The translations under genes and the position numbers were made by a program. DNA of 53,015 nucleotides from Muribaculaceae bacterium (GTDB lineage Bacteria; Bacteroidota; Bacteroidia; Bacteroidales; Muribaculaceae): the NCBI GenBank assembly GCA_029057985.1, contig JAIDYR010000089.1, forward strand, positions 1-53,015, read 5' to 3'. Below are positions 1-9,646 of this stretch, in pieces (the stretch's first letter is position 1; every line of letters starts with the position of its first letter). Under the pieces are notes generated by a model. It saw only the letters and a program-made list of their open reading frames with translations. It had not been told where the DNA came from and ran no database searches.

Positions 1-88
1 AAAAGATCGAAAATGGCCAAAAGATGGGCGTTTTATCGTTGATATTCGATCAAAATGAAATTTTAACACTTCTTAGTCAACAGGCTCT
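1..88 (+). repeat. 185-bp MITE-like repeat, copy 1 (left end cut by window edge)
   Basis: This is the right-hand 88 bases of the dispersed repeat that recurs in full at 10604, 20086, 23239 and 26903. It ends in the GGCTCT terminus followed by AA, as the complete copies do. Unlike them it carries several substitutions, for example in the terminal inverted repeat (cacttcttagtcaac instead of cagttcttagtaaac), so it is an older or diverging copy. It lies upstream of the hut operon, in the same orientation as copies 2 and 4. Confidence 0.9.
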
Positions 89-150
89 AAATCCGTCATC
101 TTTTTTTCAATGCGATGCATAGCGTACCTTTCAATCATCCCATATGACTT

Positions 151-164
151 TACTCAAGTGAGTA
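151..164. promoter_or_regulatory. Short palindrome upstream of hutU, possible operator
   Basis: TACTCA-AG-TGAGTA is a perfect 6-2-6 inverted repeat 85 bases before the hutU start codon, between repeat copy 1 and the operon. It could bind a regulator of histidine use, but no regulator gene is adjacent and no convincing TTG/TAnnTTTG promoter pair was found near it. The only support is symmetry and position. Confidence 0.25.
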
Positions 165-248
165 TTCGCGTGACAAATTATTAGTCATCAGAAATTAATT
201 ATAAACTATTTTAATTGATAACTAACTAAAAAACAACATAATCTCACC

Positions 249-2249
249 ATGAACGACAACAATCGGATTCTTCTTTCAGCCGAGTGGCCTGAAATGCCTG
301 AATTCCAGGAGGGTATTCGTCGCGCTCCCGATCGCGGCTACACTCTTACCCCCGAAAAAACCAAAACTGCACTTAAGAATGCTTTGCGTTATCTTCCCCC
401 GGAACTTCACGCAAAGGCAGCTCCGGAATTTATGGAGGAGTTGCGCACACGCGGTCGTATCTACGCCTATCGCTGGCGTCCGCAGGGCGACCTCAAAGCC
501 AAACCTATTGATGAATACAAAGGAAAATGTCTTGAAGGCAAGGCTTTTCAAGTGATGATCGATAATAACCTTTGTTTTGATATCGCCCTATATCCCTATG
601 AGCTTGTCACTTATGGTGAGACCGGTCAAGTATGTCAGAATTGGCTGCAATATCATCTCATCAAGAAATATCTGGAGGAATTGACTGAAAATCAGACTCT
701 CGTAATAGAGTCGGGTCATCCTCTCGGACTCTTCCCATCGAAGCCGGATGCTCCGCGTGTAATAATTACGAATGCAATGATGGTCGGCATGTTCGACAAT
801 CTCCATGATTGGCACGAAGCCATGCAAATGGGAGTAGCCAATTACGGCCAGATGACGGCGGGAGGATGGATGTATATCGGCCCGCAGGGTATAGTCCACG
901 GCACATTCAACACAATCCTCAATGCCGGACGCATGAAGCTCGGCGTGCCTCAGGATGGTGATCTTTCCGGTCATCTCTTTGTATCTTCAGGTCTTGGCGG
1001 CATGAGCGGTGCTCAGCCCAAGGCTGCCCTTATCGCCGGAGCGGCCTCTATCATTGCCGAAGTTGATCTTTCCCGAATTGAGACCCGCAAGAATCAGGGG
1101 TGGGTAGAGGTCGTCACAGATTCCATTCCCGAAGCATTCCGTCTGGCAGAAGAGGCAATGGCGGAAAAGCGTCCGATCTCAATTGCATATCACGGTAATG
1201 TAGTGGATCTGCTCGAATATGCCGTCGAACATGATAAGAAGATCGAACTGCTGAGCGACCAGACTTCATGCCATGCAGTCTATGAAGGCGGTTATTGTCC
1301 GGCCGGCATGACCTTTGAGGAGCGCACGCGTCTCCTTCATGAAGATCCTGAAAAATTCCGCGAAGAGATCGATAATACACTGCGTCGTCATTATAAGGCT
1401 ATAAAAGCACTTACTGATAAGGGTACATACTTCTTTGATTATGGAAATTCCTTCATGAAGGCTATGTACGATGCCGGTGTGAAAGAGCTGTCAAAGAATG
1501 GCGTCGATGAAAAGGACGGCTTTATCTGGCCTTCTTACGTGGAAGATATCATGGGCCCGATGCTCTTTGACTATGGCTATGGACCTTTCCGTTGGGTATG
1601 CCTGAGTGGCAAGCATGAAGATCTGGTCAAGACCGATAAGGCTGCCATGGAATGCATCGATCCCAACCGTCGCGGCCAAGATAGAGATAACTATAACTGG
1701 ATACGCGATGCTGAGAAGAATGCACTCGTCGTTGGCACTCAGGCTCGCATACTCTATCAGGACGCAATGGGACGCCTGAAAATAGCGTTGAAATTCAATG
1801 ATATGGTAAGAAAGGGAGAAGTCGGTCCGATTATGCTCGGACGTGACCATCATGATGTCAGCGGCACTGACTCACCATTCCGTGAGACATCCAATATAAA
1901 AGACGGATCAAATGTAATGGCTGACATGGCTATTCAGTGCTTCGCCGGCAATTGCGCTCGTGGCATGAGTCTGGTAGCGCTTCATAATGGAGGTGGCGTA
2001 GGTATCGGCAAATCGATCAATGGCGGTTTCGGAATGGTTTGCGACGGATCCGATCGCGTCGACGATATTCTGACGAAGGCTATGTTATGGGATGTAATGG
2101 GCGGCGTGGCCCGTCGCTCATGGGCCCGCAATGAGAATGCTCTTTCTACTGTTAAGGAATGGAATGACACTCAGGCTGTCAATGGCTTCATGATTACGGA
2201 GCCGTTTATTGCCGATGAGGCTTTGATAGAGGAAGTAGTAAAAGGATAA
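249..2249 (+). CDS. hutU: Urocanate hydratase (urocanase)
   Basis: Cytoplasmic NAD-dependent enzyme of histidine breakdown that converts urocanate to imidazolone propionate. At 666 residues it matches the long Bacteroidetes form rather than the roughly 555-residue proteobacterial form. Recognisable family blocks are YGQMTAGGWMYIGPQG near residues 199-214, the glycine-rich SSGLGGMSGAQ near 246-256, DQTSCHAVYEGGYCPAG in the middle and the HNGGGVG segment near the C terminus. The ATG at 249 follows an AT-rich leader without a clear Shine-Dalgarno, as is common in Bacteroidetes. It is first gene of a three-gene operon, 15 bases before hutI. Confidence 0.97.
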   Translation: MNDNNRILLSAEWPEMPEFQEGIRRAPDRGYTLTPEKTKTALKNALRYLPPELHAKAAPEFMEELRTRGRIYAYRWRPQGDLKAKPIDEYKGKCLEGKAFQVMIDNNLCFDIALYPYELVTYGETGQVCQNWLQYHLIKKYLEELTENQTLVIESGHPLGLFPSKPDAPRVIITNAMMVGMFDNLHDWHEAMQMGVANYGQMTAGGWMYIGPQGIVHGTFNTILNAGRMKLGVPQDGDLSGHLFVSSGLGGMSGAQPKAALIAGAASIIAEVDLSRIETRKNQGWVEVVTDSIPEAFRLAEEAMAEKRPISIAYHGNVVDLLEYAVEHDKKIELLSDQTSCHAVYEGGYCPAGMTFEERTRLLHEDPEKFREEIDNTLRRHYKAIKALTDKGTYFFDYGNSFMKAMYDAGVKELSKNGVDEKDGFIWPSYVEDIMGPMLFDYGYGPFRWVCLSGKHEDLVKTDKAAMECIDPNRRGQDRDNYNWIRDAEKNALVVGTQARILYQDAMGRLKIALKFNDMVRKGEVGPIMLGRDHHDVSGTDSPFRETSNIKDGSNVMADMAIQCFAGNCARGMSLVALHNGGGVGIGKSINGGFGMVCDGSDRVDDILTKAMLWDVMGGVARRSWARNENALSTVKEWNDTQAVNGFMITEPFIADEALIEEVVKG

Positions 2250-2264
2250 TTCAGTTTATCACTG

Positions 2265-3533
2265 ATGAAACAGAATCGGATAATAAAGAATGTGAAGATC
2301 GCTACGCCCTTGGGACATTCAGCTGTCAAGGGCGAGGCGATGGGTAAGATCCATTATGTAGATGATGCTGTCATTGTCATTATCGATGGCATCATAGAGT
2401 ATGCCGGGGCAGAAAAAGATTGCCCTGCGGATCTTCTTGCTCTTCACGCTTATGAATACACGGATGCCGGCCGACGCCTTGCAGTTCCCGGTTTCGTCGA
2501 TAGTCATACTCATCTCATATTCGGCGGCTTCCGCCCGGATGAATTTTCCTGGCGACTTAAGGGTGACTCCTATATGTCGATTATGGAAAGAGGAGGAGGA
2601 ATCCAATCGACGGTCAATTCAACCCGGAATGCTTCTGCGGAAGAGATCAGCGATAAGACCCGTTGGCTTGTAGATCGGATGGTTGAGATGGGAGTGACTA
2701 CTGTCGAGGCTAAAAGTGGTTATGGGCTTGATGTTGCTACCGAGCGAATGCAGCTGGAGGCAATCCGCAATCTTCAGCAGAGTGCCGGCGCGCCCCTTAA
2801 CGTAGTTGCTACTTTCCTGGGTGCGCACGCTATACCGACGGAGTATAAAGGTCGCACATCGGAATATGTAGATCACATTATAGAAGAGATGCTTCCGCAG
2901 TTTAAGGATCTCGCGAAATTCTGTGATGTATTCTGTGAAAAGAACGTGTTCGAACTGGAAGATTCCCGCCGTCTGCTTTCGGCAGCAAGAGATATGGGTT
3001 ATGATCTTAAGCTTCATGCTGATGAGATCGTGACTCTCGGCGGAGGAGAACTTGCAGCTGAATTAAAGGCTGTCTCGGCAGATCATCTGCTTCATGTCAG
3101 TGATGAAGGAATCCGTCGTATGGCCGAAGAAGGAGTGGTAGCTACACTTCTGCCTCTGACAGCTTTTGCTCTCAAGGAACCCTTCGCTCCGGCCCGGAAA
3201 TTTATAGAGGCCGGGGCGGCCGTAGCTTTGGCCACCGACCTCAACCCGGGTTCTTGCTTCTCAGGATCGATCCCTTTGACGATTGCTCTTGCATGCATCC
3301 ATATGAATATGACGATCGAGGAAACTCTGACTGCTCTTACTCTCAATGGAGCTGCCGCAGTAGGAATGGCAGATTCAATAGGATCTATCGAAAAAGGGAA
3401 GCAGGCGGATATCGCGATCCTTGAATTCGACAATCTAAATTATCTCCCGTACTACGTAGGCATGAACTGCGTGAAGACTACTATCCATAACGGAAGAATC
3501 GTCTATGACGCGAAGCCGATTGGGAATTACTGA
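2265..3533 (+). CDS. hutI: Imidazolonepropionase
   Basis: Metal-dependent amidohydrolase that opens imidazolone propionate to formiminoglutamate, the third step of histidine degradation. The metal-binding HxH of the amidohydrolase fold is seen at H81/H83 (DSHTHLIFGG), followed by further metal or substrate positions in LKLHADEI and SADHLLH, and by the late ATDLNPGS motif. Its 422 residues are normal for the family. It sits between hutU (15 bases) and hutH (33 bases) in the same direction, the order of the chemistry being hutH-hutU-hutI. The product formiminoglutamate has no obvious consumer in this window. Confidence 0.97.
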   Translation: MKQNRIIKNVKIATPLGHSAVKGEAMGKIHYVDDAVIVIIDGIIEYAGAEKDCPADLLALHAYEYTDAGRRLAVPGFVDSHTHLIFGGFRPDEFSWRLKGDSYMSIMERGGGIQSTVNSTRNASAEEISDKTRWLVDRMVEMGVTTVEAKSGYGLDVATERMQLEAIRNLQQSAGAPLNVVATFLGAHAIPTEYKGRTSEYVDHIIEEMLPQFKDLAKFCDVFCEKNVFELEDSRRLLSAARDMGYDLKLHADEIVTLGGGELAAELKAVSADHLLHVSDEGIRRMAEEGVVATLLPLTAFALKEPFAPARKFIEAGAAVALATDLNPGSCFSGSIPLTIALACIHMNMTIEETLTALTLNGAAAVGMADSIGSIEKGKQADIAILEFDNLNYLPYYVGMNCVKTTIHNGRIVYDAKPIGNY

Positions 3534-3566
3534 AATAAAAAACTTACTTAAATCAAAAACTATACC

Positions 3567-5069
3567 ATGCGTTTGGAAACTTATGCTATAGGTAGCTCTC
3601 CGCTGACCTATGATCTTATCGAACGTATTCTGAAAGATGGCACCAAGCTCACACTTTCGGATGATGCTCTCGTAAAAATTCAGCATTGCCGCGACTTCCT
3701 CGACCAGAAGACCGACAATAATACCGTGCCTATTTATGGAGTGACTACAGGCTTCGGATCTCTCTGCAACAAGCATATATCTCAAGAAGATCTTACAACG
3801 CTTCAGGAGAATCTGGTTAAGAGTCATTCCTGTTCTGTCGGGACCCCGGTAGCACCGGAGGTTGTGAAACTGATGCTTTTACTTAAAGCTCACGCCCTTT
3901 CCATGGGATTCAGCGGAGTGCAGGTAGAGACTGTGCAGCGTATTCTTGATTTCTATAACAATGATATTCTCCCGATCGTATACGACCGCGGATCTCTCGG
4001 TGCCAGCGGCGACCTCGCTCCTCTGGCAAATCTCTTCCTGCCTCTGATCGGGGAAGGAGAAGTGATGTTCCAGGGGAAACGTCGCTCAGGAAAAGAGGTA
4101 CTGAATATATTCGGTTGGAACCCGATCACTCTGAAGTCTAAAGAGGGTCTGGCTCTGCTTAACGGCACTCAGTTTATGTCGGCTAACGGCATCAAGGCTC
4201 TTATCGACGGATGGCACCTCGTCAACTGCTTCGATCTTTTCGGAGCTATGTCGCTCGAGGCATTCGATGGCAGAATCGAACCTTTCTGGGACTGCATTCA
4301 ACAGGTCCGTCCTCATCCCGGACAGATTCAGACAGGCAAAGTATTCCGTCATCTGCTTGAAGGGTCAGAGATCATAAAGAGAGAGAAGGAGCATGTGCAG
4401 GATCCATATTCGTTCCGCTGCATTCCTCAGGTGCATGGCGCAGTCAAGGATGCCATGAATCATGTGACCGACGTGCTTCACATCGAAATCAACTCCGTGA
4501 CAGACAATCCGACCGTCTTCCCCGATGAAGACATGGTTGTGTCGGGAGGTAACTTCCACGGCGAGCCGCTTGCTCTGGCATTCGACTATATGGGAGTAGC
4601 TCTTCATGAGCTCGGAAATATATCGGAGCGTCGCACTGCCCAACTTATCCTCGGACTTCGCGGACTGCCGGAATTCCTCGTTGCAAAACCGGGCCTGAAC
4701 TCCGGATTTATGATACCGCAGTATGCCGCGGCTTCTATGGTCAGCCAGAATAAGATGTATGCATGGCCGGCGAGCTGCGACTCTATCGTAAGCTCCAACG
4801 GCCAGGAAGACCTCGTCTCCATGGGAGCCAACTCTGCTACGAAACTTCATAAAATCATCGACAATCTTAAATATATAGCTGCAATCGAACTTATGAATGC
4901 AGCTCAGGGTATAGATTTCCGTCGTCCGTTGAAATCTTCGCCCTATATTGAGACGGTGATGAAGAACTTCAGAGAGAAGGTGCCTTTCGTAGAAGATGAT
5001 GTAGTGATGGAAGACTATATCAGGAAGACTATGGAATTCCTTGACAATTTTGATATCGTAATCGAATAA
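3567..5069 (+). CDS. hutH: Histidine ammonia-lyase
   Basis: Removes ammonia from L-histidine to form urocanate, the entry step of the pathway. The self-processing Ala-Ser-Gly that forms the MIO electrophile is at residues 146-148 within GSLGASGDLAPL, and the upstream YGVTTGFGSL block is also intact. Length, 500 residues, is typical. Last gene of the hutU-hutI-hutH operon. A strong 16-bp hairpin follows 12 bases after the stop codon. No regulator (HutC-like or other) is next to the operon. Confidence 0.97.
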   Translation: MRLETYAIGSSPLTYDLIERILKDGTKLTLSDDALVKIQHCRDFLDQKTDNNTVPIYGVTTGFGSLCNKHISQEDLTTLQENLVKSHSCSVGTPVAPEVVKLMLLLKAHALSMGFSGVQVETVQRILDFYNNDILPIVYDRGSLGASGDLAPLANLFLPLIGEGEVMFQGKRRSGKEVLNIFGWNPITLKSKEGLALLNGTQFMSANGIKALIDGWHLVNCFDLFGAMSLEAFDGRIEPFWDCIQQVRPHPGQIQTGKVFRHLLEGSEIIKREKEHVQDPYSFRCIPQVHGAVKDAMNHVTDVLHIEINSVTDNPTVFPDEDMVVSGGNFHGEPLALAFDYMGVALHELGNISERRTAQLILGLRGLPEFLVAKPGLNSGFMIPQYAAASMVSQNKMYAWPASCDSIVSSNGQEDLVSMGANSATKLHKIIDNLKYIAAIELMNAAQGIDFRRPLKSSPYIETVMKNFREKVPFVEDDVVMEDYIRKTMEFLDNFDIVIE

Positions 5070-5081
5070 TAACCCTTTACG

Positions 5082-5129
5082 TAGTGTCATTTAAGTTATG
5101 TCTCTGTGGACGGAACTTAAATGACACTA
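5082..5129 (+). terminator. 16-bp perfect inverted repeat after hutH
   Basis: TAGTGTCATTTAAGTT and its exact complement are separated by 16 bases, forming a long AT-rich hairpin 12 bases after hutH and 27 bases before the next gene. There is no U-run, so it is either a weak terminator of the hut operon or a regulator site or 5' leader structure of the secreted-protein gene at 5157. Confidence 0.55.
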
Positions 5130-5156
5130 TATAATTAATCACTAAAATTTCAATTA

Positions 5157-6863
5157 ATGAAAAAAGTATTTACATTTGTTGCATCTGCATTCATTATGGC
5201 TCCTGCATTATTGCAGGCTGCCGATAATGTGGGCCTCAATCAGTTTGCAACGCTCAGTCCGACGCCTGGCGAAGTGAGTCTTTCAGTTAATGAATCAGGT
5301 CTCAGCGGATTTAACTTCTCATTCAATGATGGAAAGGGAGAAGTAGCGCGTGATAAGGACCTCTTCATTACGTGTAAGCGAAATGGCAATGTGATAAGCC
5401 AGGTACCCGCATCCAACACAGCGTTTGTCAAATATGATGGAGTATACGCCCATGTCTGGCAGGTTTCTTTGTTTGCTCGTCCTAACTATGAATGTATGGC
5501 AGGAGGGGATTATGAAATCACAATTCCGGAGGGGTTCTTTCTGATAGGTGATGACAAGACGCCTAATTCAGAGATTGTCATTAACTACTACATTGCTCCT
5601 TCCAATGTGGAAATATTCCCGGCTGAAGGTAGAAACTTCTCATTTCTTCAGGATTTTACCATCACATTCGGTGATGCCAAATCCATTGAGGTTAATGAGA
5701 AATCAGAGCATAAGATAGAAATAATCGACATGTATAACGGCACTCCCGATGATCCTTTGACGGGAGGTGATGAAGACGATGAACCGGTCGTCCCTGCAGA
5801 TGATCCTGGATTGCCTTTCACATACACCATCAATGGGAATTCCATAACTCTGCATCTTGTAGAGCCCGCTACCACCGGAAGTACATACGCTCTCACTATT
5901 CCTGCAGGCGCGATCAACCTTATAGATGAAAATGGCAATGTGACGCAGAATGCAGAACTGATTTATCAGTACGGAATTCCTAAAGTAGGTAAAGGTCAGC
6001 CTGAAATCACAAATGTAGGTTCTCTCGCAATAGAATTCCCCGGAGTAATAGAGTTGCAGCTTCAACCCGGTGAAACGCTCTTCACAATCAATCAGATGGG
6101 AGCAAACTTCCTGTATGAACTTAACGAAGATGGAAGTTATGGCGACCCGATTGCGACTTTCAGAGCTGCTGCAAAAAATTCATCATATTATATAGATGAA
6201 AATAAAAAGCCCATCCCGGGCACTGAAGACAAAATTTTCCTTGTCAATCAGCTTGGAAGCGATGTCCGAATCGCTCCTGCACCCGGAATGTTTGCTCTCG
6301 TGACATCAAATGCTCTTTACTCTGTCAGAACTGAGACCGGCGGCGTCAATTTCATTAATCAGTTTACATATACTTTCGAAGTAATCGACGGCGGACTATT
6401 CAATATGGAATTTACTCCGGAGGCCAATTCAGTTGTAGAAAGCCTTGACTGCATAAAGGTTAAATTCCCGGATGCTTATGAAGTAAAAGTGAATGGAGGC
6501 ACCTCATGGTTGCGCAGTACGACTACATCTTATCAGTTCTATGCGCAGACTGAAGTTGAGGACGATAATACTGTAGTATTCAAGACCGGCGTCCCCGTTA
6601 CTCTTCACGGTGACTACCGATTCACTTCCAATATCGGCACTGTAGAAGTTGATGGCGACTGCGTCGGTATCGTAGTAGAATATCAGGTCAACGAACTCTC
6701 GGATTCCAAGCAGATTGCTGAAGCAGTGGTCCTTCCCGAAAAGTTTGATATCATCAATGCTCAGGGCATGATTATCAAGCGCAACGCTAACGTGAATGAT
6801 CTCAACGAACTCCCTGCAGGTATCTATATTGCAGGCGGCAAGAAGATTGTCAATCGCTGGTAA
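5157..6863 (+). CDS. Secreted multi-domain protein with T9SS-like C-terminal tail
   Basis: Function unknown. The N terminus is a signal peptide (MKKVFTFVASAFIMAPALLQA). The body of about 540 residues has repeated beta-rich segments ending in similar phrases (YEITIPEGFFLI near 115, YALTIPAGAINLI near 245), which suggest tandem immunoglobulin-like or bacterial surface domains, with an acidic linker (GGDEDDEPVVPADD) near 203-217. The C terminus (INAQGMIIKRN then LPAGIYIAGGKKIV) resembles the type A sorting tail of type IX secretion, so surface export is inferred. It is bounded by hairpins at 5082 and 6912 and is probably monocistronic. Confidence 0.8.
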   Translation: MKKVFTFVASAFIMAPALLQAADNVGLNQFATLSPTPGEVSLSVNESGLSGFNFSFNDGKGEVARDKDLFITCKRNGNVISQVPASNTAFVKYDGVYAHVWQVSLFARPNYECMAGGDYEITIPEGFFLIGDDKTPNSEIVINYYIAPSNVEIFPAEGRNFSFLQDFTITFGDAKSIEVNEKSEHKIEIIDMYNGTPDDPLTGGDEDDEPVVPADDPGLPFTYTINGNSITLHLVEPATTGSTYALTIPAGAINLIDENGNVTQNAELIYQYGIPKVGKGQPEITNVGSLAIEFPGVIELQLQPGETLFTINQMGANFLYELNEDGSYGDPIATFRAAAKNSSYYIDENKKPIPGTEDKIFLVNQLGSDVRIAPAPGMFALVTSNALYSVRTETGGVNFINQFTYTFEVIDGGLFNMEFTPEANSVVESLDCIKVKFPDAYEVKVNGGTSWLRSTTTSYQFYAQTEVEDDNTVVFKTGVPVTLHGDYRFTSNIGTVEVDGDCVGIVVEYQVNELSDSKQIAEAVVLPEKFDIINAQGMIIKRNANVNDLNELPAGIYIAGGKKIVNRW

Positions 6864-6911
6864 TAGGATATCAGGAATCTGACGAGAAATAATCCTGATT
6901 AATCAATATTA

Positions 6912-6946
6912 AAGCGCATCTTCCGGTAAAATCGGAAGGTGCGCTT
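6912..6946 (+). terminator. Rho-independent terminator after the secreted protein
   Basis: AAGCGCATCTTCCG pairs with CGGAAGGTGCGCTT (one G-T wobble) around a 7-base loop, followed by the T-rich attctttatt. It lies about 50 bases after the stop codon at 6863. Confidence 0.85.
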
Positions 6947-6995
6947 ATTCTTTATTCGCACATTTCTTTATTATCTTATGATTTGAAAATATCAC

Positions 6996-7026
6996 TTGCA
7001 GATATCATCGGAAAATATTAACTTCG
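6996..7026 (+). promoter_or_regulatory. Bacteroidetes-type promoter for rlmD
   Basis: TTG (6996-6998), 20 bases, then TAACTTCG (7019-7026) followed by C, close to the -33/-7 consensus TTTG/TAnnTTTG of Bacteroidetes sigma-ABfr. It stands about 40 bases before the ATG at 7064. Confidence 0.6.
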
Positions 7027-7063
7027 CAAGATATTTTGACCATAGACGAGTATTTAGACCAAA

Positions 7064-8566
7064 ATGGGAAGAAAGAAAAAAGAGTTGCCCTTGCTTAAGG
7101 GAATAGAGATTTCCGGGATGGCAGCTGAAGGAAAAGCTATAGCCAAAGTAAAGATGAAAGCTGAAGATGATTCAGCGATAGTCATATTTGTGCCTTATGC
7201 TGCTCCGGGAGATATTGTCGACTTGCAATTGGACAAGAAGAAACGGTCGTATGCCGAGGGGCATATTGTAGAAATGATAACTCCTTCTCCTGCTCGTTGC
7301 GAGCCGCGTTGCCGCCACTTTGGAATCTGCGGTGGATGCAAATGGCAGCATATACCTTATGAGGCTCAGCTGGAGCAAAAGCGTCTTCAGGTATCCGACG
7401 CGCTAACGCGCATCGGCAAGATAGATCTGCCCGAAATCCGGAAAACTCTCGGCTCCGAATGTGCTTGGGGATATCGAAATAAAATGGAGTATACGTTCTC
7501 CAACAAAAAATGGCGCACATGGGAAGAGATACGCTCCGGAAAGGATTTTGAAGATTCTTCTGATGCCCTCGGTTTTCATATTCCGGGTGCTTTTGATAAA
7601 GTCCTGCACATAGAGGAATGTCTTCTCCAGGAGGATTTCGGCAATAGGCTGCGCAATTTCATTTATGACTTTGCTGAAAAAAACGCTCTTTCTTTCTATG
7701 ATATCAGAAACAACGAGGGCCTTCTGCGCACTCTTATGATCCGTACTGCATCGACAGGAGAAAAGATGGTGGTAGTTGCTTTTGGAGCCGACAAGCCGGA
7801 AGAAATCAAAAAAGTGATGTCTGCAATTGCAGATGAATTTCCTGAGATTACATCTCTCGAATATGCCGTCAATCTGAAGCTAAACGATAGTCTTGCTGAC
7901 GTGGATATAATTCCGTTCAGAGGTCCGGACTACATCGAGGAGGAGATGGAAGGATTGAGATTCAGGATTAATGCGAAATCTTTCTATCAGACTAATTCGC
8001 GCCAGGCCTATGAGCTATATAAGGTTGCGCGTCAATTTGCAGGTCTCGAACCGGGCACTCCCGAATATAACGGCCTTCAGGAAAAGCCTCTTGTTTATGA
8101 CCTTTATACGGGTACCGGGACAATCGCAAACTTTGTAGCCCGCGAAGCCCGGAAGGTAATAGGAATTGAATATGTTGAGGTCGCTATAGAGGATGCCCGA
8201 CTCAATTCGCAAGTAAACGGCATAGACAATACCCTTTTTTATGCAGGAGATATGAAAGACGTTCTGACCGACGAGTTTATCGCCAATCATGGACGGCCTG
8301 ATATTATGATAGTTGATCCTCCGCGAGCAGGTATGCATGAAGATGTAGTCAAGACCATTCTTAATGCGGCTCCTGAAGTAATCGTCTACGTAAGTTGTAA
8401 CCCCGCATCGCAGGCTCGGGACCTTGCTATGATGGATGCAATGTATGAGGTGACGGCAGTGCAACCGGTAGATATGTTTCCGCATACTCATCATGTAGAG
8501 AATGTAGTGCGTCTGCAGAAGCGTCAATGTGCTAAGCAGAAATCTGACGAGCCGGATAATATTTAA
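7064..8566 (+). CDS. rlmD: 23S rRNA (uracil-5)-methyltransferase, RlmD/TrmA family
   Basis: SAM-dependent RNA m5U methyltransferase. An N-terminal TRAM-like domain (about residues 10-72) is followed by the iron-sulphur cysteines of RumA-type enzymes (C83-x5-C89-x2-C92 in CRHFGICGGC, with a later Cys near 187). The Rossmann motif DLYTGTGTIANF, the VDPPRAGM motif and the nucleophile motif YVSCNP complete the catalytic domain. At 500 residues it is a little longer than E. coli RlmD. The target (U1939-type site) is inferred from family and not decidable by eye against RlmC/TrmA-like paralogues. GSCFA follows after 8 bases. Confidence 0.92.
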   Translation: MGRKKKELPLLKGIEISGMAAEGKAIAKVKMKAEDDSAIVIFVPYAAPGDIVDLQLDKKKRSYAEGHIVEMITPSPARCEPRCRHFGICGGCKWQHIPYEAQLEQKRLQVSDALTRIGKIDLPEIRKTLGSECAWGYRNKMEYTFSNKKWRTWEEIRSGKDFEDSSDALGFHIPGAFDKVLHIEECLLQEDFGNRLRNFIYDFAEKNALSFYDIRNNEGLLRTLMIRTASTGEKMVVVAFGADKPEEIKKVMSAIADEFPEITSLEYAVNLKLNDSLADVDIIPFRGPDYIEEEMEGLRFRINAKSFYQTNSRQAYELYKVARQFAGLEPGTPEYNGLQEKPLVYDLYTGTGTIANFVAREARKVIGIEYVEVAIEDARLNSQVNGIDNTLFYAGDMKDVLTDEFIANHGRPDIMIVDPPRAGMHEDVVKTILNAAPEVIVYVSCNPASQARDLAMMDAMYEVTAVQPVDMFPHTHHVENVVRLQKRQCAKQKSDEPDNI

Positions 8567-8574
8567 GGGGAAAG

Positions 8575-9630
8575 ATGAATTTCAGAACGGAATATAAGAC
8601 CTCAGAATCCCCTCTTCGCCTTTCAGCACATCGCAATCTGTTATTCTTCGGCTCATGTTTCTCCGAGAATATATGCCGAAAGATGAGAGAGTCTTTATGG
8701 CCCGCAGTTAATCCCGCAGGGGTGCTTTACAATCCGGCCTCCATAGCCACTATTCTGGATAGAATCTTGGAGGAAAGGGATGTGAGGGAGGATTGGATCG
8801 CGCGGTATGACGGTGTATATCATAACATGCTTTTGGATTCCGGGTTCTCTTCTGTAAGCGTGAAAGAGATGAATGACAAATATGTCAAGACTATATCGGA
8901 TTGCAGGGGGAAATTACGCCTGGGAGCAGACATTATTGTGACTTTCGGGACCGCATTCGTATATACTCTCGAAAATTTCGATCGTCTCATAAGTCATGCA
9001 AATCATAAGGAATCAAATAGCCGTAGGTTTCAATATGATCCCGAAGGATGCAATGAAGCCGGGTTTCACCGTGTCCCTCAGCCTTTTATAGTGGGAAACT
9101 GCCATAAGATGCCGTCTTCAGATTTCTCCCGGCGAATGATGAGTGTAAGTGAAATAGTCGGGATCTGGAATAATCTTATTCCCAGACTTCGCGACAAGTA
9201 TCCGTCTACACGTATTATTTTCACATTGAGTCCGGTAAGGCATCTTAAGGATGGATTTGAGGGAAATTCGCTGTCGAAAGCTGTGGTCCGTCTCGCCATT
9301 GATGAAATATTAAAAGATAAGCATCCCGCAGAATTCAGTTACTTTCCGGCGTATGAGATTCTCCACGATGATCTGCGGGATTATCGCTTCTATGCTACTG
9401 ATCTGGTGCATCCTTCAGAATCTGCAGTAGATTATATTTATGACATATTTCAAAGGACTTATATTCCTGAGGCAGACCGTAATCTTGCACGCCGCGGGAT
9501 TGAACTTCAGCGGGGATTACATCACAGGCCCATAATAGATAATCCCGTTGCAGAGGCGGAGCGGAATTCAAAATTACGATCCAAGGCGGAAGAGTTAAAG
9601 AAGCAATGGCCGGAATGTCTGTTGCCTTGA
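8575..9630 (+). CDS. GSCFA-domain protein
   Basis: Belongs to the GSCFA family, named for a motif visible here as FFGSCFSEN at residues 24-32. The Ser of GSC in this position resembles block I of GDSL/SGNH hydrolases, and a late DxxHP-like signature (TDLVHPSE) would give the matching His/Asp, so a serine esterase or acyltransferase activity on a glycan is plausible but unproved. No signal peptide or membrane segment is seen. 351 residues. It starts 8 bases after rlmD and precedes the permease gene by 16 bases, so the three are probably co-transcribed. Confidence 0.85.
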   Translation: MNFRTEYKTSESPLRLSAHRNLLFFGSCFSENICRKMRESLWPAVNPAGVLYNPASIATILDRILEERDVREDWIARYDGVYHNMLLDSGFSSVSVKEMNDKYVKTISDCRGKLRLGADIIVTFGTAFVYTLENFDRLISHANHKESNSRRFQYDPEGCNEAGFHRVPQPFIVGNCHKMPSSDFSRRMMSVSEIVGIWNNLIPRLRDKYPSTRIIFTLSPVRHLKDGFEGNSLSKAVVRLAIDEILKDKHPAEFSYFPAYEILHDDLRDYRFYATDLVHPSESAVDYIYDIFQRTYIPEADRNLARRGIELQRGLHHRPIIDNPVAEAERNSKLRSKAEELKKQWPECLLP

Positions 9631-9646
9631 TTTATAATTAGAAATT

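Noticed and set aside
588..974. Long antisense frames inside hutU, ppdK, hutH and other well-defined genes
   Set aside because: They are shadows of strongly conserved coding sequence on the other strand and lack any family motif.
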